A DNA stretch of 64,000 nt from Arcanobacterium phocae (GCF_900105865.1 NZ_LT629804.1:186001-250000), one strand, 5' to 3'. Shown: positions 9,461 to 19,503, counted from the stretch's first letter. The notes: generated by a model not told the origin, from the sequence alone. Made by a program: numbers and translations.

Positions 9461-9925
9461 CTATTGTCTTGGCACTAACCGCGCCATATTTATAAGACCA
9501 ATTAGACCAAGCACCGTAAGTAGAACAGCTGGAACTGATATTTCCCATGCGTAATCGAGAACTAAGTGTGGCGTGTGCGTAATCGTCCATACGCCGTATA
9601 TGAACGCATAAGAAGCAACGCCAATGATCAAGGAAACACAGTACGTTACGGTTCGAAGAAACGCTCGTGCAACTCGGTTCGATAGCAGGATTTGAAAAAT
9701 GGGAAGAAAGAGCCATACGACTAGTGCTACCAAATGACTTAGCGCAACTACATACATAGGCGAATGCTCGAGGGTCGCAAGGGTGTAGCGCCCAGCAAGA
9801 GCAACACCCACAATCAATACGACGAGACAGTAACAAATCATCAACCCGTCACTGCGTTGAAATGTAGAATCTCTTCTTTGCCATCGAGCTACGTCTGAAA
9901 AAAATCCAGGTAATGCCATTCTCAT
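9461..9925 (-). CDS. Small membrane protein of unknown function
   Basis: 154 aa, starting at the ATG at 9925, which has GGGAGA upstream. Four hydrophobic segments suggest a four-helix membrane protein, with a short basic N-terminus (SDVARWQRRD). I do not recognise a family. It lies on the opposite strand between intact glpK and the remnant of a second glpK. It may therefore have arrived with, or survived, a local duplication and deletion. A TTG reading at 9940 would add five residues. Confidence 0.55.
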   Translation of the reverse strand: MRMALPGFFSDVARWQRRDSTFQRSDGLMICYCLVVLIVGVALAGRYTLATLEHSPMYVVALSHLVALVVWLFLPIFQILLSNRVARAFLRTVTYCVSLIIGVASYAFIYGVWTITHTPHLVLDYAWEISVPAVLLTVLGLIGLINMARLVPRQ

Positions 9926-10082
9926 CGTTGCTTCTCCCAACGACTATCCGTTGAGTAACATCTCACTGTTGTCCAAAACGAAGAAGCACGCAAAAAAATC
10001 GATGTTTGTGTAGACATTCGATGCTCCTTTGAATCATTTGTTACATCTACAGAAAAACTATAACACCGCGAATATATAGAAT

Positions 10083-10432
10083 ATCAGCAAAACGTAATCT
10101 TCGATCAACCATCTTTTCCAAAAGGCATGGAGAAAAATACGTACGGTACTAATTAATTTATGTCGGACAATGCCCTCATGCAGTTCCAAGCAGATCTGCT
10201 TGGAGTTGACGTTGTGGTACCAGAAGTCGCCGAAACAACTGCTCTCGACGCCGGTATCGCAGTTGGTTTCTGGAACGGCGAAGATGACGTGATCGCTAAC
10301 TGGAAGGAAGGCAAGCGCTTCACGCCGAAGATGCCTAAGGCAGAGCGCGATCGTCAGATGCGTCTATGGAAGAAGGCCGTAACCCGTGCTTTCGATTGGA
10401 TTGATGAGGATACCGAAAAGATTGACTTCTAA
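10083..10432 (+). pseudogene. Remnant of a second glycerol kinase gene
   Basis: Two collinear pieces of glpK survive. The first, 10083-10150, matches the codons around residues 252-270 of intact GlpK (..[12 protein letters not shown]..), with a one-base loss and many changes, and ends in TAA. The second, 10160-10432, is nearly identical to the last ~90 codons, minus four codons (AAYA region). About 148 codons between them, and everything before residue ~250, are gone. An open frame (MSDNALMQF..) covers the second piece, but it lacks the nucleotide-binding and most substrate residues, so it cannot be a kinase. The unequal divergence of the two pieces suggests decay after duplication, perhaps with gene conversion of the 3' end. 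Confidence 0.85.
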
Positions 10433-10466
10433 AACGCTGTCAACCTAACGTAGTAGATGGCTAAAA

Positions 10467-11405
10467 CTAGATCTTGTCTCCGGTTATACTTGAGGATTCT
10501 TCAGTAGTAAGTTCACCAGTTTGGCTACTATTTTCGATTGTTATCATATGTTTTTCGCGACGGATTCCGATCACAGAGTGAATAAGGATGCCAACTCCAC
10601 CAATCAAGACAGCACCAATAACAATAGCCCACCACGGGAAATGTGGTAGCTCTGATTTTTCGGTAGCCTTTGATACGTCTTTGTTGGGTGTTGGGAATAC
10701 GCGTTCTCCGGTAACAAGGATTCGATGTGAGTTGATTCCTAAAGGAGTACATGTAACAAGAGTTACGAGGTCATGCCCTGGCTCGGCTTTGATCGATTGC
10801 GAATCTTCTGGCGCAACTACTTGGATATCAACTACCCTGTATGTCATAACTTCACCAAAGATGTTGAGTGTGAAGGTGTCACCTTCTTCAACTCTGTCAA
10901 GATTAGTGAACATGGTAGCGTCGGCGAGTCCCCGGTGGGCTGTTATGACGGAACGAGTTCCTTTTCCTCCAACGGGTAATGACGTCCCTTCGAGGTGCCC
11001 TGCACCTTTAAGAAGAGTTACCTCTGATGTTCCATGATAGATCGGTATATCAACGTCTGCTACCGGGACAAGTATGCGTCCCATAACTCCTGATTCGGTA
11101 CCTTTAAGAATGTCTTCGTACGGCCATAGCCCGAGCTGACTTTCATCGAGCTCTCCGCCAGACGTAGGAACGTTAACGTTCGCTTTAACGTCGAATCCTG
11201 ATTCGAGGGCGTCATTGTATTTTCTTGCCATCGAAATCTGCTCATTTTTATCGGGTGAAACATGTTCGAATGTTTCACCTAATGTACCTAAGATATTAGT
11301 TTGATTGTACTGGTAGTTCCAGGATGCGATCGTTGGGTAGAGGAGTAGGCCAGTGCCTATCCACACAAGAATTACGGTAATTATTCTGCCTACATAAACT
11401 CGCAC
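10467..11405 (-). CDS. Class C (pilin) sortase, locus 1
   Basis: 312 aa transpeptidase that polymerises the neighbouring pilins. It has an N-terminal membrane helix (residues 6-26), catalytic His157 (TAHRG), Cys219 (TLVTCTP) and Arg228, and a C-terminal membrane helix with a basic tail, the class C pattern. The usual lid tripeptide DP(F/W/Y), normally after the AREYN-like helix (here ARKYNDAL), is not seen. GTG start at 11405, preceded by GAGGAG. Third gene of the tip-pilin-sortase operon, separated from the pilin by a strong hairpin. Confidence 0.93.
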   Translation of the reverse strand: MRVYVGRIITVILVWIGTGLLLYPTIASWNYQYNQTNILGTLGETFEHVSPDKNEQISMARKYNDALESGFDVKANVNVPTSGGELDESQLGLWPYEDILKGTESGVMGRILVPVADVDIPIYHGTSEVTLLKGAGHLEGTSLPVGGKGTRSVITAHRGLADATMFTNLDRVEEGDTFTLNIFGEVMTYRVVDIQVVAPEDSQSIKAEPGHDLVTLVTCTPLGINSHRILVTGERVFPTPNKDVSKATEKSELPHFPWWAIVIGAVLIGGVGILIHSVIGIRREKHMITIENSSQTGELTTEESSSITGDKI

Positions 11406-11443
11406 TGATTCTCCTCAAGCAGATATGGAATATTGCAAAATGT

Positions 11444-11477
11444 GGATCCCAAGCCCAGGTGCCTAGGCTTGGGATCC
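11444..11477 (-). terminator. Hairpin between major pilin 1 and sortase 1
   Basis: A perfect 12-bp stem (GGATCCCAAGCC with GGCTTGGGATCC) with a further AGG/CCT pairing inside. On the minus strand it is followed by ACATTTT. It lies inside the operon, so it is best read as a partial terminator or an mRNA stabiliser that lets pilin be made in excess over sortase. Confidence 0.65.
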
Positions 11478-11506
11478 GTAGCATTCTATTGAAATGCAGC
11501 TAAGAC

Positions 11507-13120
11507 TCAGTTCTTACGCGAACGGGTCTTGAATGCGGTACCAGCAGCAATTGCTAGAACAGCGAGGCCCGCAAGGGTCAGCAGAACCTTGCCCTGGGCA
11601 CCGGTGAGTGGCAAGTTTGGAACGTCACCCTCGTGGAACGGAATGTTGATAACAGTCTTGTCTACTTTATCAGCTGAACCTGAATCCTTCGAAATAGTAA
11701 TTTTCATTGGCAGCTTAGCAGTAGGACCAGACGTGGAGTTGCCATCAGGATCTGGGAAACCTGTAGGATCTTGGAAACCTGCAGGAGTATCAGTCTCAAC
11801 GACGTAGTAATCTTTGTGATCTCCCTCCGAAGAACCATAGTAGAGGTTTTCGATCTTCACAAGCCCCTGATCGTCAGACCAGAATGTGATTTCTTGATCC
11901 TTGTCATCTTTTACGACTGTAGCTGTGTCAACTTCTCTTGTTCCGGGTTTTAGCGCGGTGTAAACTTTAAATCCGGCTTTTTCTAGAGGAGTTTTGCCAT
12001 CTTCTGAAACCTTTTTGATGGTGTAATTACCGAAGTAAGCAACTGGGTTGGTCTCCGGCGGAACCTTGGTCCAATTTACATCGTTGTGGTTCTTGAACTC
12101 GATGTTCGCACCCTTATTTGGAATTTGCTTATCACCGTTAACTTTAACAACCTTAGTGTAGAAAGAGATCTTGAGGGTCTTACCGTCTGAAGCGGAGAGT
12201 GTATCCTTAACGTATCCATTGTTAAATGTGATAGTTAGAGTACGCGTACTTTCTACATAATTAACAGTGTAATTTTGAGATTCCACAGGTCGATCACCGA
12301 GTGTCACCTCCGGTGCTGTAGTAGTACCGGGGACGTACGTCAGCTGCTCGTCCAGGTTATCGGTAAAGCGGTATTCTTTAAGAGGCTCGCTTTCAGGAGT
12401 TTCTGGAATAACCGCAGTAACATCCCACTTGACTTCAGAGCCAACAGTCACAGTTGGTGTTTGAGGGCTGACAACCTTTGTGGTCTTTGAAACTTGGTTC
12501 TTTGGATATACGTTCACATCGTAAAGCCAACCCTTAGTATTCTCGCCAGCCTTGGGGTTTGGGAATGGAACGGTAACGATGAATGGGGCTACCTTCTTAG
12601 TAACCTTGACCGGTGTATTGTCTTTCGAATTTACGGCGTTGTCAGAGTCGGTTTCTGTCACGTAGTATGCGCCGATTACCGCTCCTTTATGGGTGACCAT
12701 GCCGTCGTCACCGGTAACGACGTCATCTCCTGACTTGGAAAGTGAAAGGCCCTCAACGTCACCAAGATCGTTTACAAACTTCTCGTTCTCATACTTTAGG
12801 CCCTTGAGTTTCTTCCAGTCAGCCTGCTTCTTCAGATCCAAACCCTCGATCTTTTGAATCTTGAACTTAACATTCTTAAGCGGAATGGCATCTTCAGGAG
12901 CAGTCAACGCGGATCCATCGTTCTTATGACCCTCGGCAGTCCAATTAGGAGCCTGATACTTATGGATGATAATCGAACCAGTTTTGTTGGTATCAATATT
13001 ACCAACGGCTGGCCTCGCGGCATCGTCTGCGTTTGCAGTGCCCATGCCAAGAAGGCTCAGGCTCAGTGCAAGCACAGCACCAAGGAAGCCAAGCTTCCGA
13101 GATTTCTTGTGTGTATTCAC
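11507..13120 (-). CDS. Major pilin, SpaA/SpaH type, LPLTG-anchored (locus 1)
   Basis: 537 aa. Signal peptide (residues 1-31, cleaved near ANA), then several Cna-B-like domains. The pilin lysine motif WLYDVNVYPKN (about 199-209) provides the Lys that attacks the next subunit. An E-box (VVETDTPAGF, about 445) supports internal isopeptide bonds. The sorting signal LPLTG (503-507) is followed by a hydrophobic helix and an RSRKN tail. GTG start at 13120. This is the shaft subunit, polymerised by the sortase encoded downstream; the tip gene ends 36 bp upstream. Confidence 0.93.
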   Translation of the reverse strand: MNTHKKSRKLGFLGAVLALSLSLLGMGTANADDAARPAVGNIDTNKTGSIIIHKYQAPNWTAEGHKNDGSALTAPEDAIPLKNVKFKIQKIEGLDLKKQADWKKLKGLKYENEKFVNDLGDVEGLSLSKSGDDVVTGDDGMVTHKGAVIGAYYVTETDSDNAVNSKDNTPVKVTKKVAPFIVTVPFPNPKAGENTKGWLYDVNVYPKNQVSKTTKVVSPQTPTVTVGSEVKWDVTAVIPETPESEPLKEYRFTDNLDEQLTYVPGTTTAPEVTLGDRPVESQNYTVNYVESTRTLTITFNNGYVKDTLSASDGKTLKISFYTKVVKVNGDKQIPNKGANIEFKNHNDVNWTKVPPETNPVAYFGNYTIKKVSEDGKTPLEKAGFKVYTALKPGTREVDTATVVKDDKDQEITFWSDDQGLVKIENLYYGSSEGDHKDYYVVETDTPAGFQDPTGFPDPDGNSTSGPTAKLPMKITISKDSGSADKVDKTVINIPFHEGDVPNLPLTGAQGKVLLTLAGLAVLAIAAGTAFKTRSRKN

Positions 13121-13156
13121 TTTGTTTCTTTCTTTTTATTTGGTGGACCGGCCAAT

Positions 13157-16100
13157 TTAGCCAAGATCCCTAACTATGCTTCGCTTACGTCCTAATAGGA
13201 GAACTACAACAGCCCCAGCGGCTAGAATGGCTCCACCTGCAATCAGGAAGTAATCGCGCCCAAGCCCGCCAGAAAGCGGTAAACCAGGTGCATTGCGTTG
13301 CGCATTGAATATGATCTGAACACCATTCCTCTTCGGCAGTTGTTTACCCGAATGATTCGTTAACGTGGCATTCTGACTGTCCGGCCCAATCTTAAATACG
13401 AATGGTCCGTCCGTACCAACGGCGAAACCAGCCGGAGCTTTTGTCTCCGTCAAAATGTAGTCACCCTTGGCAAGCTTAGTAATATTAAATTTTCCTTTGG
13501 CAGGATCAGAGTCATACGGCTCGCCTGCGGCAGCGGGCTTACATCCTGCGCTCTGACAATCTGTTATGTTCCAGCTCTTGTTAGCACCCTTCAAAGCAAG
13601 CTTCCACTCAGAGTCACCCAATAATGAATCATCAGTCAATGTGCTTGCGTCCGGAACCGATGGACCATAATATCCGTGCTTTTCAAACTGCAAGGAGCCT
13701 TGTAAATTAGCAGTGTTCGTGACCGTACAGGTCACTGATTTAGCATTCACAGGGATTGTTATATCAGCAGGTAGTTTTTCGCCTTCGACAAAGAAATCGC
13801 GAGAGTTGTCGGCAATACATTTAAAGCTAGTTGTGTAGTGATTAAGCTTTGTGTTACCAATACCAGATTCTTCGATAGTCAGCTTAGCACCACCGACAGT
13901 TGGGAACGGCCCTATTTGCTGCTCTTGAATACCGTTGGTATCACCACTAGTCTCCATTTCCGCAATAGATGTTGCACCCTGCTTAAGAGTTAATTTAAAC
14001 TGATCAGAATTAACAACACGCCCATTTGGCAGATTCTTCTTCACAGTAATAGTAGGGGGATAAGAACACGATGCAAGATCAGTACTAACACCATGTGCAA
14101 TCGTTCTATTATATTTGTGCCAGCCATAGTAGTCTTGGTACCAATATGTTTCTTGATGCGAGACATTACTCAGACTGTTAGTAATCAACTGTTTATTCGC
14201 CCAATTCGGCATATCGAATGAGGCGAGCTGTTTGGCATTACTCAAGAACGCTTTACCGGTACTATCGAAGGTAACACCGTTCACGTTTCTCAAGTCCTTA
14301 GTTACAAAACTTAACGTTTCAGATCCTGGAATAGCTCTGTTGGAATTTGCCTTTTTATAGTTTTCTGCAGTAATTGAGTAAATAACAATTAATCCATTAT
14401 TAGTATTGCTCGGATCAGCTGCCCCTCGCGTAATCATCAAGTTGCCTTCGGAATCAAACGCCATATCACCATTAACGTCAGTCTCGGTATTCTTTGTGGC
14501 AAGCTTGCCTTTCTTAGTGATCACCTTCGTATCTGGATCATAATCCCAGATAAAGAAGTCACCATCCTCATAAAAGCCACCAAAGGCATAATGCCCGGTT
14601 ATTGGATCCACTGCGCCAGCGACAATTGATGCACCGGATCCATCTGTCTGACTATCACGAGTGTCCCAGTACGTACTACGCTGCCATTGCGCAGCCTTTG
14701 CATCATATGTCCACACATAAATTTTATCAGAGAAACGTGAATAGGTAGCTTGTCGTTCGATTGCATAAGCCTTCTCACCACCCTTCGTGATGCCAAGAGA
14801 ATTAGCAACCCTATAGTTCCCGTTTTGAGACACGAAATTTAGTCCCATACGAGAGCCTACAGACTTTACCGAGCCATCTGCTTCAATCTTTTGTAGCCAC
14901 CCTCTTTCGGTCAAAGAGTAGATATCGCCAGCTTTACACTGAAATAAACTGCTCGGACTATTATTTACAGTTCGTTTAAGAACCTTTTCTGACTCATCCG
15001 TAATTTCAATCAAAATCGGTTCACTAATTCCTATATAGTTAGCCGGTGGCTGAGTTTCAACGAGCCAATAGTTACCAGTCTCCAACCCTTTCCAGGTTGC
15101 AATTCCGTCTTCCTTAGTTGTCAACTCATCAGAAGCATCTGGATTGGTTAGATCAACGATGTTTCCATCTAAATCAACATACAACTTAGTTTCGCTATTT
15201 TCATTCCAAGCTGGTTTACCCTCAGTAAGCGTTCCATCATCTTTATAAAGCTTGAACTTTGCACCCTCAAGAGGCACATCATCTTCTTCAGAATCAAGAT
15301 TCTGCTTCGGATCAACTTTCTTCACTTCAATATCATGTTTGCTTGATTTCGGCGTAGGGCACCCAGCCATATCTACAATATCTGAAAGTGGAGAACCACC
15401 ATCAACTAAAACAGATCCCGTTCCTTGATTCTGAGACGAATCAAAAAGTGCCGGTAATGGTTTTCCCATTTGTGAAGATGTAACACCAGTATTCGGGGAT
15501 TTCACTACTTTACCAGTTTTGGGATCTATCTGATAAAGCACCACTGTTTGCGGGCCACTACCAGTACCAGAATTATCAAATGCTGTTGCTGTAAAAGCGA
15601 CAACAACAGTCCCATCAGAAGCAAAGCTCGCTGCATCCATAGCTCCCGTAGATGCCGTGACAAGGTCTGGCAACAAAACTCTTTCAAACAGTGGGTTTAA
15701 CGAGAACTGCTTAGCAGAAGATGGACCCTTATCACTATTATCATTTAAGTGAACTATCCGTCCGGTACTAGATTCTTGCCACTGCCCTGTTCCAACTTTC
15801 GGATTCCATATAGCACTCGGATTCGCCAATTTATCATTCAGCTCATCTACGCTAATGGTGTACGCACTAATCATGGAGGGGTCTACAGATGGCTGATATG
15901 CTTTGGACCCTATTTTCCTAGACAAAAATAGCTGGAGATTACCCTCAGTATCAAACTGAATATCACCTTTCACAGCAATACTAGTATTGTTCTTACCCGA
16001 ATCAACTTTATACGGAGCATACCCCAAATATGCGATTGACCCATCAGGCTTGCGCGCAAACAGCTTTATACTAATCTCTCCCTGTATAATTGGAGCAGTA

Positions 16101-16951
16101 TACCCAGCCATAATGTATGTTCCATCCGGCCGCGCATCCCCCATGAGGAAATTTGCATATGCGTCTTTAAAAGAATAGTTACCTACGGAAGGAGCAGTAG
16201 TACCAGTGTAAGGCGATGAACCATAACCCCTTGGAGAGAAATTAAAACTAAAATCAGACCCTGCAACTTTTCCCGACTTCCAAGTGTTAACTACCTTATT
16301 TTTCCGATCAAGTTGCGACCACGTTTGACTTGAAAAATCAAACTCATGAATGAGCACTTTTCCACTATAGGAACTACTATCAGGACTTGGTCCCGATTCC
16401 AATACAAACACAGAATCAGCCGTTATACCCAAGCCATTATAGCTCCCGCCCTGAGAATCGGCTTGAGATTTAGACATCTGCCTAAACCAAAAACGCCCTT
16501 CAACTCCATTGTTAATCTGAGGTGGATTTCCTCCGTGAGTCCACCGGTATTGCCCTTCAGGAATATCGAATGTTGCAGTAGTTTTTCCATTTTCAACACG
16601 TTGCACTTGGCCAGCAGGCCCCAAAACCCACAAGACGTTCAAGTTGTCACCTGTACACTGAGCACCAAGTTTTTTGCCGGACTGTGGGGCGATTAGCTGT
16701 GGCCAGACTGGGATCCCGCTAATACAGTTATTGGTTGCGCTTGGAACACACCCCGCCCCATTCTCCGTAGGGAGTAACGGTGCAAGACCCTTTTCTTGGA
16801 ACTTTGAATTCAGCGTAGCACTGTTCACTGCAATGGCTTTATCTGAAAACCCAGCCAGACCACCAGACACAAGTACCGCCATTGACAAGGTTAATGCAGC
16901 TGTTCCAGCCACCAGTTTGCCGCCTATGCGGCGACTCAAGCTACGTTTCAC
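13157..16951 (-). CDS. Large pilus tip adhesin, LPLSG-anchored (locus 1)
   Basis: 1264 aa surface protein. Signal peptide (about 1-40), then two similar extended beta-rich modules (about 85-535 and 672-985). They share segments such as KGDIQFDTEGNL and NGDMAFDSEGNL, and both begin near a Cys (QCTGD and QCKAGD). They look like propeller-type repeats, which is an inference. A Cna-B/prealbumin-like domain (about 555-670, ending in LVETQPPANY) separates them, and another lies near the C-terminus (LTETKAPAGF). The sorting signal LPLSG is at 1224-1228. GTG start at 16951. First gene of the pilus operon; the position and size fit the tip adhesin. The coding sequence is visibly more A+T-rich than the flanking housekeeping genes. 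Confidence 0.88.
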   Translation of the reverse strand: MKRSLSRRIGGKLVAGTAALTLSMAVLVSGGLAGFSDKAIAVNSATLNSKFQEKGLAPLLPTENGAGCVPSATNNCISGIPVWPQLIAPQSGKKLGAQCTGDNLNVLWVLGPAGQVQRVENGKTTATFDIPEGQYRWTHGGNPPQINNGVEGRFWFRQMSKSQADSQGGSYNGLGITADSVFVLESGPSPDSSSYSGKVLIHEFDFSSQTWSQLDRKNKVVNTWKSGKVAGSDFSFNFSPRGYGSSPYTGTTAPSVGNYSFKDAYANFLMGDARPDGTYIMAGYTAPIIQGEISIKLFARKPDGSIAYLGYAPYKVDSGKNNTSIAVKGDIQFDTEGNLQLFLSRKIGSKAYQPSVDPSMISAYTISVDELNDKLANPSAIWNPKVGTGQWQESSTGRIVHLNDNSDKGPSSAKQFSLNPLFERVLLPDLVTASTGAMDAASFASDGTVVVAFTATAFDNSGTGSGPQTVVLYQIDPKTGKVVKSPNTGVTSSQMGKPLPALFDSSQNQGTGSVLVDGGSPLSDIVDMAGCPTPKSSKHDIEVKKVDPKQNLDSEEDDVPLEGAKFKLYKDDGTLTEGKPAWNENSETKLYVDLDGNIVDLTNPDASDELTTKEDGIATWKGLETGNYWLVETQPPANYIGISEPILIEITDESEKVLKRTVNNSPSSLFQCKAGDIYSLTERGWLQKIEADGSVKSVGSRMGLNFVSQNGNYRVANSLGITKGGEKAYAIERQATYSRFSDKIYVWTYDAKAAQWQRSTYWDTRDSQTDGSGASIVAGAVDPITGHYAFGGFYEDGDFFIWDYDPDTKVITKKGKLATKNTETDVNGDMAFDSEGNLMITRGAADPSNTNNGLIVIYSITAENYKKANSNRAIPGSETLSFVTKDLRNVNGVTFDSTGKAFLSNAKQLASFDMPNWANKQLITNSLSNVSHQETYWYQDYYGWHKYNRTIAHGVSTDLASCSYPPTITVKKNLPNGRVVNSDQFKLTLKQGATSIAEMETSGDTNGIQEQQIGPFPTVGGAKLTIEESGIGNTKLNHYTTSFKCIADNSRDFFVEGEKLPADITIPVNAKSVTCTVTNTANLQGSLQFEKHGYYGPSVPDASTLTDDSLLGDSEWKLALKGANKSWNITDCQSAGCKPAAAGEPYDSDPAKGKFNITKLAKGDYILTETKAPAGFAVGTDGPFVFKIGPDSQNATLTNHSGKQLPKRNGVQIIFNAQRNAPGLPLSGGLGRDYFLIAGGAILAAGAVVVLLLGRKRSIVRDLG

Positions 16952-17406
16952 GGCTTAATTACCTTTACTCTCAAAACGAATAGATTCAATACTACTTTTA
17001 GACTAGCCGATGATGCCCTATATCTACAACCACAGTCTTACAACAATCAATAATTTCACATCTTATGAAGTATTGTCAACAACGGCATCCTACCAGCGGT
17101 TTAAGCGAAACACCACAAAAGAAAGTCCAACCCACTGTGAACAAATACACCATAGAGCGACATTTAACACAGGTTTCTGTGTCTTTTTCGCAAGTTCTCC
17201 GAATATTGTCTTATTGATCTATATCGCGATAGTAAGTCAATATATTAGACATTCGTCACTATTCAGACCACAGAGCATACGCTGATGTGTACATGAACGC
17301 CTTCGAATTGCACAATATATTATAAACCTTGAGTATTACGAAAAGCCCAACTGAAAGCCGAGGATAAACTCCACAAAATACTATCCGGCTTGTGTTTAGA
17401 AAAGCC
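16952..17406. other. Gene-free stretch between pilus locus 1 and lysS
   Basis: 455 bp, A+T-rich, with no open frame I can support. It holds the promoter region of the pilus operon (minus strand) and the 3' trailer of lysS. A possible pilus promoter is TTGTAG (17024-17029) N18 TAGTCT (17000-17005), read on the minus strand. Nothing else recognisable. Confidence 0.5.
17355..17391 (-). terminator. Probable terminator of the lysS operon
   Basis: An imperfect stem, AAGCCG(GATA) with TATC-C-TCGGCTT, about 15 bases past the lysS stop on the minus strand. No clean T-tract. It would close the long dacB-to-lysS unit. Confidence 0.4.
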
Positions 17407-18993
17407 TCATAGACTACGCGGTTTCACAAACGGGAAAGTAATCGTTTCGCGGATACCAAGGCCGGTCAAAGCCATCAGCAAACGATCGATACCCATACCC
17501 ATGCCGCCAGCCGGTGGGAAGCCTTGCTCCATCGCTTCAATGAAGTCCTCATCGAGCTGCATAGCTTCCGGATCACCGTTAGCAGCGTCAAGCGACTGCT
17601 GGGTCAGACGCTCACGCTGGATCACCGGATCGGCTAGCTCAGTGTATGCGGTAGCAGTTTCTACACCGCGAATGTAAAGATCCCACTTCTCCGTCAAACC
17701 CGGCTTCGAACGATGGTTACGGGTAAGCGGTGACGTATCTTCTGGGAAGTCACGAACGAATGTTGGTGCCCATAGCTTATCTCCAACAAGTTCTTCCCAA
17801 ATGTCTTCCGCAATCTTGCCAGCAACAGCATAATCCTTGACTTTGATGCCATGCTGTTCAGCGATCTCAACCAAGCGTTCGCGTGGGGTTTCAACCGTGA
17901 TTTCTTCACCCACCGCTTCTGACAGCGATTCGTAAAGCGTGATGGAATCCCATTCACCGCCCAAATCGTATTCAGTGCCGTCAGCTAAGGTCACCGTAGT
18001 CGAGCCAAACACATCCTTAGCCGCGTTCTGAACCAACGCTTGCGTTAGCTTAGCCATGGAGTCGTAAGTTCCATAAGCCGCATAGGCTTCAAGTGCCGTG
18101 AACTCTGGGGAATGCGAAGAATCCGCACCTTCATTACGGAAGTTCTTTCCGATTTCGTAGACGCGATCAACACCACCAACCACTGCGCGCTTGAGGTACA
18201 GCTCAGTTGCAATACGCAGGTAAAGATCTTGATCGTAAGCGTTGATATGCGTGGTGAACGGACGCGCTGCCGCTCCGCCGTGCAAAACCTGCAAAATCGG
18301 GGTTTCTAGTTCGATGAAGTCATCCGACTCGAAGGTGTTGCGCAATGAGCGCATAACCTTGGCTCGGATACGAACCATATCGCGAGCACTCTGGCGGGTA
18401 ATAAGATCCAAGTGGCGAGCACGCACCCGCGACTCTTCGCTGAGTACCATCTCTACGCCGTCGGCGGTGGTAAAAGTCTTAGGCAACGGACGGATAGCCT
18501 TTGACGCCATCTGCCATTCGTGCGCGAAAATAGAGAGCTCACCACGCTTAGAGGTTCCCACGTGTCCGTGAACGAAAATAAAGTCACCGAGATCGACGTC
18601 GGCCTTCAACGCATCGAAAGCTTCTTTGCCAACGTTAGCAAGCGAAAAAATAACCTGAAGCCGATTACCAGCACCGTCTTGCAAAACAGTGAACGCAATC
18701 TTGCCCGATGGACGCATAAACATAACACGGCCGGCAAGACCAACCATGTCCTCGGTTTCATCGCCAGGCGCTAATACCTGGACACCCTCACAAGGCTGCT
18801 CGACGACGTTGCCGTCTGCATCAAGTTCAGCAGCAGCGTAGCTTTCCCGAACTTTCAGGATCGAGGACGTAATAGGCAACTCGGCTGCGTAGGCGTCACG
18901 GCCTTCAGCCAGCAAGCGCAAACGCTTATCTTTACGAACCTGAATCTGATCCGAGGTATCGTCAGCAACAGTTGGAGTGTTATTTTCGTTCAT
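17407..18993 (-). CDS. lysS: Lysyl-tRNA synthetase, class II
   Basis: 528 aa. Charges tRNA-Lys. It has an N-terminal OB-fold anticodon-binding domain (about 60-170), then class II motif 2 (FRNEG, about 283) and motif 3 (GMGIDRLLM, about 505). The ATG at 18993 is preferred over the GTG at 18999 because AAGGG lies five bases before the ATG. Last gene of the panC-panD-lysS end of the large cluster, 69 bp after panD. Confidence 0.96.
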   Translation of the reverse strand: MNENNTPTVADDTSDQIQVRKDKRLRLLAEGRDAYAAELPITSSILKVRESYAAAELDADGNVVEQPCEGVQVLAPGDETEDMVGLAGRVMFMRPSGKIAFTVLQDGAGNRLQVIFSLANVGKEAFDALKADVDLGDFIFVHGHVGTSKRGELSIFAHEWQMASKAIRPLPKTFTTADGVEMVLSEESRVRARHLDLITRQSARDMVRIRAKVMRSLRNTFESDDFIELETPILQVLHGGAAARPFTTHINAYDQDLYLRIATELYLKRAVVGGVDRVYEIGKNFRNEGADSSHSPEFTALEAYAAYGTYDSMAKLTQALVQNAAKDVFGSTTVTLADGTEYDLGGEWDSITLYESLSEAVGEEITVETPRERLVEIAEQHGIKVKDYAVAGKIAEDIWEELVGDKLWAPTFVRDFPEDTSPLTRNHRSKPGLTEKWDLYIRGVETATAYTELADPVIQRERLTQQSLDAANGDPEAMQLDEDFIEAMEQGFPPAGGMGMGIDRLLMALTGLGIRETITFPFVKPRSL

Positions 18994-19062
18994 ATTCACC
19001 CTTCAAGATTACAAGGAAAACGTGAGCTTATTCAGAGAATCGGACGTGAGATGGAGCGCGAA

Positions 19063-19503
19063 TTACCGCACCTGTTCAAACGGCACACCGGAAGATTGCA
19101 GTCCAGGCGTTCCCGATGGAACTTGACCTGGCTCGTTACCAATATCGATCGGCTTATTCTCACTATCAACAAACACTACATGTGGTTCAATAGTGCGCGC
19201 AGTTTCGTCGTCAAGCAACGAGTAGCACATGATAATCACCAGATCCCCAAGAGACACTTGATGAGCAGCGGCTCCATTCAGGATAACCTCTCCCTTGCCG
19301 CGCTCGCCTGGAATGGTGTAGGTTGTGAGCCGGTTACCGTTGTTAACGTCAACAATATCTACTGCTTCGCCGGGCAGAATATCAGCTGCGTCTAGCAGAT
19401 CAGCGTCAATCGTCACCGATCCAACGTAATGCAAATCAGCGCCGGTCACCGTTGCACGATGGATCTTTCCAGTAATCATCCGGCGCAAACGCGTACTAGC
19501 CAA
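19063..19503 (-). CDS. panD: Aspartate 1-decarboxylase proenzyme
   Basis: About 146 aa. Makes beta-alanine for pantothenate. The self-cleavage site is Gly-Ser in [10 protein letters not shown]; the new N-terminal Ser becomes the pyruvoyl group. The start is not fixed by an ATG: a TTG at 19503 has GGAGG six bases upstream, inside the end of panC, and is chosen here. A TTG at 19488 would give [11 protein letters not shown], matching the usual family N-terminus. The gene overlaps panC by 8 bp, so the two are coupled. Confidence 0.92.
   Translation of the reverse strand: MASTRLRRMITGKIHRATVTGADLHYVGSVTIDADLLDAADILPGEAVDIVDVNNGNRLTTYTIPGERGKGEVILNGAAAHQVSLGDLVIIMCYSLLDDETARTIEPHVVFVDSENKPIDIGNEPGQVPSGTPGLQSSGVPFEQVR

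Noticed and set aside
9402..9836. Minus-strand open frame overlapping the small membrane-protein gene
   Set aside because: It is Cys/Ser-rich with no membrane pattern, while the other frame (9461-9925) gives clean hydrophobic helices and a ribosome-binding site.
10160..10432. A 90-aa open frame that could be taken as a small kinase-like protein
   Set aside because: It is only the C-terminal end of glpK and lacks the ATP-binding and most substrate residues; a decayed piece of the same gene lies just upstream. Treated as a pseudogene.
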